Positions 42,301 through 55,019 are shown, numbered from the stretch's first letter. The stretch: DNA of 64,000 nucleotides from Bretschneidera sinensis (GCA_023935145.1 CM043700.1:101673400-101737399), one strand, 5' to 3'. The notes: generated by a model from the sequence alone, not told the origin. Made by a program: numbers and translations.

Positions 42301-45300
42301 CTCACCCCTATTCCTTAACCAGGAATTGTTTGTCAGATGGAAGTTTAGTAACCAAACACCAGTATAGGGATCAAAGGGTTGTGTGAACGTTGGGTGTATT
42401 GGGATTTTGGGTTATGAGATTTGGGAGAGTTTTCACACAGTTTTCTCTAGAAAAATTGCGTATTGTAGTGTGGAGAGTTTTAGCAGTTTTCCTCCATCCA
42501 AAGGTTGCAAAAGTAGTGGAATAACCTTTGGCTCGTGGACGTAGGCAAGAGGTGTCGAACCACGTTAAAAATTATTGTTTTTATTTCGATTAAACAAGGA
42601 TTTTTTTATCAGGTGGAGGCATATTCGATTCAGGGATCGAAGTATTCAGGAATTTAAGTCGAGTGAAGAATTTGTTGGGATGCTCATCAAATGCCAAATA
42701 AAAAAAATATTATTTTAAGTAGTTTTAGTTCCACGTCGTCTGTGTTAAAAGGATGTGGGTACTAGTTATTATAAATATAAGCATCAAGAGATATAGTTTT
42801 TCACTCCTATTCCTTAACCATGAATAGTTGGTCAGATGAGAATGTAGCAACCAAACACTAATATAGGGATCCAAGGGTTGAGTGAATGTTTAGTGTATTA
42901 GGGTTTTGGGTTGTGAGATTGGGGAGAGTTTTCACACTGTTTTATTTAGAAAAATTTTGTATTGTGGTGTTGAAAGTTTTATCAGTTTTCCTCAATTCAA
43001 AAGTTGTAAAAGTAGTGAAATAACGATTGGCTCGTGGACGTAGGCAAGAGGTGCCAAACCACGTTAAAAATTATAGTGTTTATTTCGATTAAAACAATGA
43101 GGTTTTGATTGGGTGGAGGCAAATCTGAATCATGGATTGAAGTGTTCAGGGATTTGAGTCGAGAGAAGAATTTGTTAGAATGCTCCTTAAATCCCACATC
43201 AGATAAAAACGTTATTATAAGTAGTTTTAGTCCCACATCGTCTATATATTAAATAGATGTGGGTACTAGTTATTATAACTATATGAATCAAGAGATGTAG
43301 TCTCTCAACCAGGAATAGTTGGTCAGATGGGAGTATAGCAACCAAACTCCAATATAGGGATCCAAGAGTCGAGTGAACATTAGGTGTTTTAGAGTTTTGG
43401 GTTGTGAGATTAGGGAGAGTTTTCACGTAGTTTTGTCAAGAAAAATGGTCTATTGTGGTGTAGAGAGTTTTAGCAGTTTTCCTCCGTCCAAAAGTTACAA
43501 AAGTAGTGGAAAAATGATTGGCTCATGGATGTAAGCAAGAGGTGTCGAACAACATTAAAAAATATTGTGTTTATTTCGATGAAAACAGGGTTGTTTTAAT
43601 TGGCTTGAGGCAAATTCAGACTAGGGGGATCGAGGTGTTCGGGGATTTGAATCGAGAAAAGAATTTATTGGAATGCTCCTTAAATCCTACATCGGATAAA
43701 AGTATTATGATTAGTAGTTTTAGTCCCACATCGTCTATATGTCAAAAAGATAGGGGTACTAGTTATTGTAAATATAGGCATCAAGAGATGAAGTCTCTCA
43801 CCCCTGTTTCTTAACCAGGAATTGTTTGTCAGATGGGAGTGTAGTAACCAAACACCAATATAAGGATCCAAGGGTTGAGCAAATGTTGGGTGCACTGGGA
43901 TTTTGGGTTGTGAGATTTGGGAGAGTTTTCATACAGTTTTGTCTAGAAAAATTGTGTATTGTAGTGTAGAGAGTTTTAGCAGTTTTCCTCTATCCAAAAG
44001 TTGCAAAAGTAGTGGAATAACTTTTGCTCGTGGACATAGGCAAGAGGTGCTGAACTACATTAAAAATTATTGTTTTTATTTCGATTAAATAAGGTTTTTT
44101 TTTATCAGGTGGAGGCAAATTCGAACCAGGGATCGAAGTGTTCGGGAATTTGACTCGAATGAAGAATTTGTTAGGATGCTCCTCAAATCCCACATCAGAG
44201 AAAAATATTATTGTAAGTAGTTTTAGTGCCACGTCGTTTGTGTCAAAAAGATGTGGGTACTAGTTATTATAAATATAGGTATAAGAGATGTAGTCTCTCG
44301 CCCCTATTCCTTAACCATGAATAGTTGGTAAGATGGGAATGTAGCAACTAAACACCAATATAGGAATCCAAGGGTTGAGCGAATGTTGGGTGTATTAGGG
44401 TTTTGGGTTGTGAGATTGGGGAGAGTTTTCACAATGTTTTGTTTAGAAAAATTGTGCATTGTGGTGTTGAAAGTTTTAGCAGTTTTCCTTTATCCAAAAG
44501 TTGTAAAAGTAGTGAAATAACGATTGGCTCGTGGACGTAGGCAAGAGGTGTCAAACCACGTTAAAAATTACAATGTTTATTTCGATTAAAACAATGAGGT
44601 TTTGATTGGGTGGAGGCAAATCTGAATCAGGGATCGAAGTATTCAGGGATTTGAGTCGAGGGAAGAATTTGTAAGAATGCTCCTCAAATCCCACATCGGA
44701 GAAAAGTGTTATTATAAGTAGTTTTACCTCCCACATCATCTATGTGTCAAATGGATATGGGTACTAGTTATTGTAAATATATGCATAAAGAGATGTAGTC
44801 TCTCAACTATGAATAGTTAGTCAGGTGGGAATGTAGCAACCAAAGTCCAATATAAGGATCCAAGGGTCGAGTGAACATTGGGTGTTTTGGGGTTTTGGGT
44901 TGTGAGAATGGAGAGAGTTTTCACATAGTTTTGTCAAGAAAAATTGTATATTGTGGTGTAGAGAGTTTTAGCAGTTTTCCTCCATCCAAAAGTTACAAAA
45001 GTAGTGGAAAAACGATTGGCTCGTGGATGTAAGCAAGAGGTGTCGAACAACATTAAAAAAATATTGTGTTATTTCGATGAAAAAATAGTGGTTTTGATCG
45101 GCTGGAGGCAAATTCGGACCAGGGATCGAACTGTTCGAGTATTAGAGTCCATAGAAGAATTTGTTGGGATGCTCCTTAAATCCCACATCGGAGAAAAGTG
45201 TTATTGTAAGTAGTTTTAGTCCCACATCGTCTGTATGTCAAAAGGATGTGGGTACTAGTTATTATAAATATAGACATCAAGAGATTAAGTTTCTCACCCC

Positions 45301-48145
45301 TATTCCTTAACCAGGAATAGTTGGTCAGATGGGAGTGTAGCAACCAAACACCACTATAAGGATCCAAAGGTTAGGTGAACGTTGTGTGTATTAGGATTTT
45401 GGGTTATGAGATTTGGGACAGTTTTCACACAGTTTTGTCTAGAAAAATTGTGTATTGTAATGTAGAGATTTCTAGCAGTTTTCCTCCATCCAAAAGTTGC
45501 AAAAGTAGTGGAATAACGATTAGCTCGTGGATGTAAGAAAGAGGTGTCGAATAACATTAAAAAATATTGTGTTTATTTCGATGAAAACAAAGTTGTTTTG
45601 ATTGGCTGGAGGCAAATTTGGAGCAGGGATCGAAGTGTTTGAGGATTTGAGTCGAGAGAAGAATTTGTTGGGATGCTCCTCAACTCCCACATCGGAGAAA
45701 AGTGTTAATATAAGTTGGTTTAGTCCCACATCGTCGATGTGTCAAAAGGATGGGGGTACTAGTTATTATAAATATAGGCATCAAGAGATGAAGTCTCTCA
45801 CCCCTATTCCTTAACCAGGAATTGTTTGTTAGATGGAAGTTTAGTAACCAAACATCAATATAGGGATCCAAGGGTTGTGTGAACGTTGGGTGTATTGGGA
45901 TTTTGGGTTGTGAGATTTGGGAGAGTTTTCACATAGTTTTGTCTAGAAAAATTGTGTATTGTAGTGTGGAGAGTTTTAGCAGTTTTTCTCCATCCAAAAG
46001 TTGCAAAAGTAGTGGAATAACTTTTGGCTCGTGGACGTAGGCAAAAGGTACCGAACCACGTTAAAAATTATTGTTTTTATTTCGATTAAACAAGGATTTT
46101 TTTATCAGGTGGAGGCAAATTCGATTCAGGGATCGAAGTGTTCAGGAATTTGAGTCGAGTGAAGAATTTGTTGGGATGCTCATCAAATGCCACATCAAAG
46201 AAAAATATTATTTTAAGTAGTTTTAGTTCCACGTAGTCTGTGCCAAAAGGATGTGGGTACTAGTTATTATAAATATAGGCATCAAGAGATATAGTCTCTC
46301 ACTCCTATTCCTTAACCATGAATAGTTGGTCAGATGGGAATGTAGCAACCAAACACTAATACGGGGATCCAAGGGTTGAGTGAATGTTTGGTGTATTAGG
46401 GTTTTGGGTTGTGAGTTTGGGGAGAGTTTTCACACTCTTTTATTTAGAAAAACTGTGTATTGTGGTGTTGAAAGTTTTATCAGTTTTCCTCAATCTAAAA
46501 GTTGTAAAAGTAGTGAAATAACGATTGGCTCGTAGATGTAGGCAAGAGGTGTCAAACCACGTTAAAAATTTCAGTGTTTATTTCGATTAAAACAATGAGG
46601 TTTTGATTGGGTGGAGGCAAATCTGAATCATGGATCGAAGTGTTCAGGGATTTAAGTCGAGAGAACAATTTGTTAGAATGCTCCTTAAATCCCACATCGG
46701 AGAAAAGTGTTATTATAAGTAGTTTTAGACCCACATCGTCTATGTGTTAAATGGATGTGGGTACTAGTTATTATAACTATATGAATCAAGAGATGTAGTC
46801 TCTCAACCAGGAATAGTTGGTCAGATGGGAGTGTAGCAACCAAACTCCAATATAAGGATCCAAGGGTCGAGTGAACATTAGGTGTTTTGGGGTTTTGGGT
46901 TGTGAGATTGGGGAGAGTTTTCACGCAGTTTTATCAAGAAAAATCGTATATTGTGGTGTAGAGAGTTTTAGCAGTTTTCCTCCATCCAAAAGTTGCAAAA
47001 GTAGTGGAAAAACGATTGGCTCGTGGATGTAAGCAAGAGGTGTCGAACAACATTAAAAAATATTGTGCTTATTTTGATGAAAACAAGGTGGTTTTGATCA
47101 GCTAGAGGGAAATTTGGACTAGGGATCGAACTGTTCGAGGATTTGAGTCCAAAAAAGAATTTGTTGGGATACTCCTTAAATTCCATATAAGAGAAAAGTG
47201 TTATTGTAAGTAGTTTTAATCCCACATCGTCTATGTGTCAAAAGGATGTGGGAACTAGTTATTATAAATATAGGCATCAAGAGATGAAGTCTCTCACCCC
47301 TATTCCTTAACTAGGAATAGTTGGTTAGATGTGAGTGTAGCAACCAAACACCAATATAAGGATTCAAGGGTTAGGTGAATATTGGGTGTATTGGGATTTT
47401 CGGTTTTGAGATTTGGGAGAGTTTTCACACAGTTTTGTCTAGAAAAATTGTGTATTGTGGTATAGAGAGTTTTAGCAGTTTTCCTCCATCCAAAAGTTAC
47501 AAAAAGTAGTAGAATAACAATTGGCTCGTGGACGGAGGCAAGAGGTGTCAAACCACGTTAAAAATTATTGTGTTTATTTCGATTAAACAATGAGGTTTTT
47601 ATCATCTGGAGGCAAATTCGAATCAGGGATCGAAGTGTTCGACAATTTGAGTCGAGTGAAGAATTTGTTGGGATGCTCCTCAAATCTCACATCGGAGAAA
47701 AATGTTATTGTAAGTAATTTTTGTCACACATCGTCTATGTGTCAAAATGATGTGGGTACTAGTTATTATAAATATAGACATCAAGAGATGTAGTCTCTCG
47801 CTTCTATTCCTTAACCATGAATAGTTGGTCAAATGGGATTGTAGCAACCAAACTCCATTATAGGGATCCAAAGGTTGAGTGAACGTTGGGTGTATTAGGG
47901 TTTTGGGTTGTAAGATTAAGGAGTGTTTTCACACTGTTTTGTTTAGAAAAATTGTGTATTGTGGTGTTGAAAGTTTTAGCAGTTTTCCTCTATCCAAAAG
48001 TTTTAAAAGTAGTGGAATAACGATTGGCTCGTGGACGTAGGCAAGAGGTGTCGAACCACGTTAAAAATTACAGTGTTTATTTTGATTAAAACAATGAGGT
48101 TTTGATCGGGTGGAGGCAAATCTGAATCAAGGATTGGGAAGAATT
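39396..48145 (+). repeat. Tandem array of ~500-bp LTR-derived units, segment 3
   Basis: LTR starts are near 39669, 40160, 40657, 41161, 41666, 42170, 42673, 43173, 43666, 44169, 44670, 45162, 45666, 46169, 46671, 47162 and 47666 (next at 48146), spaced 480-505 bp. Linker variants fall into classes. A four-unit block (linkers before 41666, 42170, 42673, 43173) recurs ~3496 bp later (45162, 45666, 46169, 46671), showing segmental duplication of blocks. Short open stretches repeated on the minus strand (for example MDPYIGVWLLHSH...) are by-products of the repeat. Confidence 0.93.
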
Positions 48146-48620
48146 TGTTAGGATGCTTTTCAAATCCCACATCGAAGAAAAGTGTTTTTATAAGTAGTTT
48201 TAGTCCCACATCGTCTATGTGCCAAATAGATGTGGGTACTAGTTATTATAAATATAGGCATCAAGAGATGTAGTCTCTCACCTCTATTCCTTAACCTGGA
48301 ATAGTTGGTCAGATGGGAGTGTAGCAACTAAACACCAATATAGGGATCCAAGGGTTGAGTGAACATTGGGTGTATTGAGGTTTTGGGTTGTGTGATTTGG
48401 GAGATTTTTCACACGATTTTGTCTAGAAAATTGTGTATTGTGGTGTAGTGAGTTTTAGCAGTTTTTATCCATCCAAAAGTTGCAAAATTAGTGGAATAAC
48501 GATTGGCTAGAGGATGTAGGCAAGAGGTATCGAACCACAGTAAAAATTATTGTGTTTACTTTCTTTTTATTTTTACTATTGTGATTGTGTAGTTATTTTG
48601 GGGTCTCAGAATTCCCAACA
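48146..48620 (+). repeat. Last unit of the array: complete copia LTR (475 bp)
   Basis: Starts TGTTAGGATGC (TGTTGGGATGC in most units). Unlike every other unit it continues past GTGTTTA into CTTTCTTTTTATTTTTACT and ends TTCCCAACA, the inverted complement of TGTTGGGA. This defines the full LTR and shows that all other units lack its last ~60 bp. Confidence 0.88.
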
Positions 48621-48752
48621 AAAACTTATCATTTTGAAAAGTCAAACTTGGGATCTTGTGATCTGAAAAAAAAAAACCTCATTTTAATATTTAAAATAGG
48701 AAAAGAGTTGAAATAGTAAGATAAGATTATAAGTGAAATGCTTATTAATATG
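48621..48752. other. Spacer between the array and the Tat-type remnant
   Basis: AT-rich, with an A run at 48666-48676; nothing else recognised. Confidence 0.5.
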
Positions 48753-49284
48753 GGTGAGAACATTATACCCAACAAAATTCGGACACGTGGACCATACCAT
48801 GACACACAACGAGGACTTGAAGACCTAAACGATGGTTACGTGGTGCAATACAATGACAACTATGGTTCGACTCGCAAAACTAAAAGCATGGGATGACTCA
48901 GACCTAAACGGCATGGGTCCAGACCCTCTAGCGTAGATCTAAATACATGGGCTAAGACTCTTGGTGGGACCCAATCCGAATTTAGTGGGGATGAGATCTC
49001 CAATGCCGAGCTTAAGCCTTCATAAGTGCAAGTTTCAAAAGAAGAATCTCTCTCACTTTGGTATTTTTCTAGCCCTTCCTTTCACTTCACCTCAGTATAC
49101 TTACTGACTATATCATCGGAGGGTCTTTCAAGGAGAACCAAACTCTATGTGGCTTTCCTTGTAGGGGTTCGTGTACCAAGTTAACATAAATATAGGAATG
49201 TGGCCAATACTAATCATCTATCTCATTCAACTGATATCCAGTTTGACGACAATACCCTTAAGCTTCTTTTTGGCATCAACAAAT

Positions 49285-49302
49285 TGGCGCCGTCAATGGG
49301 AA
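49285..49302 (+). promoter_or_regulatory. Primer-binding site of the Tat-type remnant
   Basis: TGGCGCCGTCAATGGGAA, close to the common plant form TGGCGCCGTCTGTGGGAA. Confidence 0.85.
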
Positions 49303-51225
49303 CGACGAAATTCATCTAAAGATTCCACGAAAGAAGCTACTTCCACCTCTTCATCCACATTCCAATCTAACTTTGCGAAGTTCTATACACTTGTCTACAG
49401 AAAAAGAAAGAACCGATATGGAAATCCTAGGGCACATGGACGAGCATAACCTTCATCAAGCTTCAAAAATTCGATAGAACCCTGAAGTCCACGATGAACA
49501 GGTCCAGTCTAGCCCAACAGAGATTAACCTAGATGATAATTCTTTAGCCCCAATTAGTCAAGCTGAGCATGAGGATCTCTAACGCCAATATGATGCCTTG
49601 ACCGCACTAGTCGCACAAATGGTGACGGATGTGATCTGACCTCAACCTGACCAAGCGTGCCATCAAGAAATCAGAAAGTCCCAACCAAGGAGGAAAAAAA
49701 TCTCCAACTAGCATGACGACTAACACAAGCCCATAGGGGAAAAGGTGGTCGAAGATGAATTCGACACACCAAAACCCCTAATCTTAACACTCAGAAGACG
49801 ATTCCTAAATAGGTGTAAGAATTTGTGTCCAACTCCCGACCTTAAAGGAAGGGCAAAGGTCAAGAACATCTCGAAATATTCCAATAATTAAAGCAATAGA
49901 ATGAGCATATAGACCTCACTCTTAGAGTCAATTAACTCATTATTCTAGAAGAACTCATACTTTCAGGGAATTCGTTCTCAGAAGAAATCATGGAAACAAA
50001 GGTGCCTGATAATTTCAAAATGCCAATCATCAAGACTTATACAAGAAAGACATCCAATTAATCACTTGGAGACTTTCAAATCTGTGATGTTCATCCATCG
50101 GCACTCTAAGGTAGTGATATGCAAAGCCTTCCTTATCACACTCAAGGAAACTACAAGGACTTAGTTCTCGTGCCTATCCTTGGTTCAATCAAATCTTTCA
50201 AAGATCTGAGTGAACAATTCGCTACTCATATTTTTAGCAATCGCGGACCAAAAAGAATAGTGGAAAGCCTCATCGATCTTACCAAACAATTTGATGAATC
50301 ATTTTGGGATTATATTTCTTGGTTCACAACAGCTATGGTACAAGTCCGAAACCTAGACGAGAAGGTAGCAGTGATAGCTTTTGTCAATAGTCTTCGGGCC
50401 TCAGACTTCAGCCATTATCTATCTAGGAACCAGATTCACTCAATGTAAAACTCCTTGGCTAAGGTAGACGAATTCATCATAATCGAGGAAGACTGAGCCT
50501 TTGGAAGGCAGAGAGAAGATTCCTTGATGGATAAGAAAAATAAAGAAACAAATGGGTCAAAGTAAAAAAAAAAAAAAACCCACCAGAAGAAAAAGAGTCG
50601 AGACGATGCTCTAAAAGTAAAAAATCATAGGTGAGGCCCCAAAGGTTCGAGATTTACACTCCCTTCAACACCTCAAGGTCAGAACACTTGATGGAAATAG
50701 CCTATTAGGACATTTTCAAATGGCCCCCAAAGATCAAGTCACCCTTTGCTAAGCGAGACGTGAGTCAGTACTACCGATTTCATAAAGATTATGGTTATGA
50801 CACTGATGAGTGTAGACATCTGAAGAATCTGATAAAGGATTTAATCCAAATAAGGTACTTGAAAAAATATGTGAAGACAAAGCAAGAAAAACATCCACCT
50901 AAAAGAGAAAGTCTTAATCCCCGTGAGAGGAAAAGGCAAAGAAAAGTACCTGAAGGTAAGGACCAAGATTGAGGAAGAGGTCAAGAAAGGGATCGTCGCA
51001 CCCCAGAAGTTGGATAACACTCATAATGCAAATGGGAGAAAAGATTTCTCTCTTTGTCAAAGTTTCATCAAAGATGTGTTAATGCGACAAGAGCTCTACA
51101 AGACAATTGAAGAGTCCAAGCCACAAGAGATGATGAAAGAAGTTTGGGAAGATATGTCGATGAGAGCAGTGAACACAATTCATTTGACATTGACTCCCAA
51201 GATAAAGTATAGCGTGTTGTTTTAG
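49303..51225 (+). pseudogene. gag: Degenerate gag of a Tat-type gypsy element
   Basis: Most of 49303-49970 is too decayed to read. From ~49985 landmarks appear: PDNFKMP, then in the open stretch at 50119-50448 GSIKSFKDLSEQFATHIFSN, DLTKQFDESFWDYISWF and VRNLDEKVAVIAF, the retrotransposon gag core. At 50760-50972 FHKDYGYDTDECRHLKN matches the Tat-type motif after the capsid. Frameshifts and many stops occur (for example the end at 50446). No protease is seen. Confidence 0.8.
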
Positions 51226-51576
51226 AAATCTCCGAAGATTTTGTAGGACAAGCTTGAGAAGCCCTACAAAGAGACGTCTCTAATCAATCATAGACTTGGA
51301 TGAAGATATTAATTAATTGAAGATGGATGAAGTTTGGATGGATTGGAAGGTTCCCGCAGCACTTCTAGAGATAAATAAATTGAAGATGCCAAGTGTGTTC
51401 AAGGATGAAGAATTGTTCATGACTATATATATCAAAAGATGAGCGAAACGATGAGATGATGATTGCTTCGAAAAGTAAGTGGAGGAGACAGGAAGACCAA
51501 AAGGAAGGATCGCACCAACTAAAGAAGAAAATCAAATTTCATGATGAGCTGGAGAATTTGAGTCAAGATGGAGATT
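51226..51576 (+). other. Pre-LTR interior of a copia remnant
   Basis: A/G-rich sequence without a readable ORF. The last ~30 bp (GAATTTGAGTCAAGATGGAGAT) are shaped like the linker of the tandem array (GATTTGAGTCGAGGGAAGAAT) and stand, as there, directly before an LTR start. They probably include the PPT. Confidence 0.55.
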
Positions 51577-52085
51577 TGTTAGGATTTTGGCTCAAATTAA
51601 ATTTCAACATGGAGGACTTCTAATTGGTTTGGGAAGATGATTTCCTATTTTATAGTTGCTTGTTCTAGTAGGAGTAGAAGTAGTTTCCTATATTGTTGTT
51701 ATTCTCCTAGTAGTATTAGGAAAATGTCCTCTATATAAAATGGGTCCTAGAGAAGGTTTGAGACACACTCATAATTCCAATATACATTGTAAATCAGAAG
51801 GGTTTATTACTAGAACTATAATGAGAGCTTTTAGTGCATTGGGGTTTTGAGTTGTCAAGTGGGGAGAGCATTTACAATTAGAGTTAGGCTGAGGGGGGGC
51901 TTTTGGTTTGTGAGATAGTGGGAGTTTAGCAATTTTTCTCTTCCTAAAATTGTAATTGAAGATTAATAAACCGGTGGCGTTTGTTGGTGGAAATAGATAA
52001 AAAAAAAAGGTTGTCAAACCACGTTAAATTATTGTGTTCTTGCTCTTTGTTTATTTTAGCCATTTTATTTTTATGTTTGTTTTTT
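51577..52085 (+). repeat. copia 3' LTR or solo LTR, related to the array LTR, right end uncertain
   Basis: Starts TGTTAGGATTTTGG. TATA box TATATAAA is at 51732-51739. The copia U5 signature AAACCACGTTAAATTATTGTGTTC is at ~52014-52037. The expected terminal CCTAACA is not seen; sequence turns into a minus-strand LINE fragment at about 52090, so the end is truncated or diverged. Confidence 0.72.
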
Positions 52086-52089
52086 TTAC

Positions 52090-53015
52090 CTAAAATTTGG
52101 GTAGATAAATTTTAAAGGTAAAATCCCCACGAAACATCGTCTGTTTAAACTCCGCATCTCTGAATGGTGCATTAAGGAGTTGTTCATTCCTTAGAGAAAA
52201 AATATCCAGTTGGTTAAGCCCTGAGAGGATGACCTCTTTGGGTATAAAGTCACCACGACTAAAAAGAAATGTAAAAGTGGGAGGTGATTTCTTGTTCCAT
52301 GGCCATATGATCTGTAAACCATACATTGGTAGAGCTTTTGAGGCTTTTAATTGTATTTTTGCCTCCTCGTCGTGTGGCAACTGTATGAAAAATCTCTGTA
52401 TTACGTTGCCCTTTGACAGTCCAGTTGACTCTTGCCCATTGCCTCCAATAATCATTTTTTTTCTTCTGAGAAGTCTTCAATTTTATGCCTCAGTTGTTTA
52501 TAATGGACAAAAGTGGCTCCATTTGTCAAATTGCAATGAAGTTGGAGTTGTTCTATGGCTTTAGAAATCTGTTTCCTAAGAGTGCCATATTTCTCTTTGC
52601 TCCAATGCTTAAGTTCTTTTTGGCTTTGTTGTTTGGAACAAAGAGCATAGTTAGGAGAACCTGAAATGTGGTTCTACCACACATACTTGACAATATTGAA
52701 ATTTTCCTGATCTTTAACCCACCATGTTTCAAATCTGGAAAGATAACCCCGCCTATTAACTTGTGATAGTTGAGAGTACAGAAGTAGCATGCTATGATCA
52801 GAGGTGACCAAAGGTAAAATTTCAAATTGGGTATTGGGGTGGAGCTCCCCAGTCCTGGTTGAAACAAACTTTATCAACTCGTTCCCATACTTCGTCATGT
52901 CTATGTCGTTCTCGATTGTTATAGTCCATGTGAAGAAGGGTCTAATGTCATGCATGTTAATGAGGCAATTAGAACTGAGAAAATCCTGAAACTGTGAGCT
53001 ACCCCAGGCTGGAGT
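52090..53015 (-). pseudogene. Plant L1-type LINE ORF2 fragment (endonuclease end to RT spacer)
   Basis: On the minus strand, in three frames: SSQFQDFLSSNCLINMHDI and FFTW (apurinic-endonuclease-like region), then SDHSMLLL, the conserved SDH of the endonuclease C terminus, and FETWWVKDQENF. Further on comes KKKNDYWRQWARVNWTVKG followed by RNTEIFH, equivalent to the WRQKARxxWLxxGDRNTKFFH landmark between EN and RT. No RT palm is present, so the 3' side is missing, whereas LINE copies are usually 5'-truncated. Frameshifted and dead. Confidence 0.78.
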
Positions 53016-53624
53016 TGACTTAAAAGATAGTGTTTTTCTTTTAGATTTAGAGAAGCTTTAACTTTTTCCCAGCAGATCCACAGTGAAGCCTGTTGCTTTT
53101 AAGGCGGTTAGAAGCTTTTTAAGAACTTGAAATTAAGTTTTAAAAAGGATCCCCTGAAAGTAACTATGGTGCCTTAACTCCCTTAATATTCACAAGTATG
53201 ATTTAAACTGTGTAACAGTTGGGGAAAATGGTTGTACTTGTTGCTACTTCAATTAAGATCATATCATACTGTTTGTTATTTGTAATTAAAATTTTGGTGG
53301 CAAAAAACACCCATAAACTATACAAACTGGTGGAGATTGCAATGCCTGTGTTGAGAACAAATTTAAAATTTTATGGCATCTACTGTGTAGATCAAACGAA
53401 CTTATGCTAGAATTTTAGAGCTATTTTGGGGCATAATGTTGGACAAACAATCAGGGTATGGTTTTGGATATTTATTGTTTGATAAATTATTATTATTATT
53501 ATTATTTTTTTTAAGATGAGGGTTGGAAAACAAATGAGAATAGGAAAAAGGAAAAAATGAAAGCTAAGGGAAGACATAGTAAGGTTCATGAGCCAGAGGA
53601 AGATATTTATTTATCCAGTTATTT
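53016..53624. other. Intergenic AT-rich sequence with an (ATT)n microsatellite
   Basis: No ORF or repeat family recognised except a short ATT/TTA repeat at about 53486-53506 running into a T tract. Confidence 0.6.
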
Positions 53625-54012
53625 GAAGTCGAACTCCCTCACATCTCATCTCGGTCAAGCTCGAGTTTGAAAATTAAGCTCGATTAGCTTATCGAGTTAA
53701 GTTCGAATACTTTAAGATTGGACTCAAAATGCTCTCAAAAAGTTTGTTAAAGTATTATCGAGCTCGAGCCAATATTAATATTAATAATTTTTATTAAAAT
53801 TAGAGTTTATACTCGAACTCGATTTCGAATGGACAATTCATAACTTAGGCTGAATAGGTTCGTTTGTTATCAAATTCGAACTATTAAAAAATTGATAGAC
53901 CTCGAGCTCAAACCTAATTTTGATTTTAACTCGAACTCGAGTCTGTTCATTTTAAGTCGAGCCGAACTTGTACACCTTAGTATTTGAACTCGACTCGACT
54001 CGAGTCCATCAC
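53625..54012. repeat. TCGA/CTCGAG-rich dispersed repeat
   Basis: Dense in CTCGA, TCGAGC and CGAACTCGA words (for example AAGCTCGATTAGC, CTCGAACTCGATTTCG, CGACTCGACTCGAG). I recognise this text as a common angiosperm dispersed repeat of unclear class. No coding capacity; ends were not determined. Confidence 0.55.
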
Positions 54013-55019
54013 TAACTTTAAGATTCATGAGACAAACAGAGATGTAGTATTATTTATAGTGCCAATTAATTAGTTCCTATTATCCTAACGATGATGGTAT
54101 AAAATCGAACACAATTGATCGAATAAAATGTTGTGCTTGTTCTAATAGCATATGATCAGGTGATGTAAATCATGATATGCATAAGTTTTAGATTCATATT
54201 CGCCATGCTAAGTTGATTGAAGGGTTTAATTAAATTGTACTTATTTGAATCAATGTTAAGTCTAAAAATATTTAATTGAGCTCAAACTGATTTAATCTAA
54301 CTTTTCTGTTGATTTTTTGTACTAGCAGAGAATTTGAGAATTGTATTTGCATGATCTGGGTTTATTTCTTTTGCATGAATTTTAATTTCTAAAATAAAAG
54401 CAAATTACATTTATGATTGCACCTCAATAATTCATGACTGAGGTGTTTTGACAGGCGACGACAGTGGTAATAGCTATCGTTGAGGGATTTTTTTTATTTA
54501 AAATTTGTGTTTCTACATTCTCCGTGCATCATGTTCATTTGCATTTGTGGATGATACTTCTTAAACTGGACGAGTCATTGAATAGCAAGTATTAATTGTT
54601 ATGCCTTTTCAATAATTGTTAAGTACAATAATTTTTCACATTTTGAAATTCTTTGAGCGTGAGAAGAGAGTTAATTATCCTCTAATATTATTTATATTAA
54701 TTTTCTTTACTATATAACTCTAAGAGTGGAATTGGAATAAGCATCCCCTATTCATCATGCTTATTGGTATTAACATTATAAATGCCTAAAATAAAAGAAA
54801 ACAGGATCAATAGCAAGAAGAGGATCAAATTATCAAATGCCCAACCCGTCCAACAGAAGAGCGAAAAAAATAAACTAATGTGTCAACTTTTTTAAAGCTA
54901 TATCATAAATATACATTTATAACTTATGTATTATTAATTTATGAATATATGCAAGTATATTATAATGCTTCTCTAATTATATTATTATTAAGTTTATTAA
55001 TTTACAAAGCGTGGGCTGC
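54013..55019. other. Intergenic AT-rich sequence
   Basis: No ORF, RNA gene or repeat family recognised. Stops are dense in all frames. Confidence 0.6.

Larger units (their letters stand above)
48753..51235 (+). mobile_element. 5' remnant of a Tat-type Ty3/gypsy element
   Basis: A probable LTR (start uncertain, perhaps 48753; end ~49281, GCATCAACA) precedes the PBS TGGCGCCGTCAATGGGAA at 49285-49302, the form used by the Tat branch rather than Athila. Degenerate gag follows to ~51225. No pol is found before a different copia end begins (by 51577). Confidence 0.75.
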
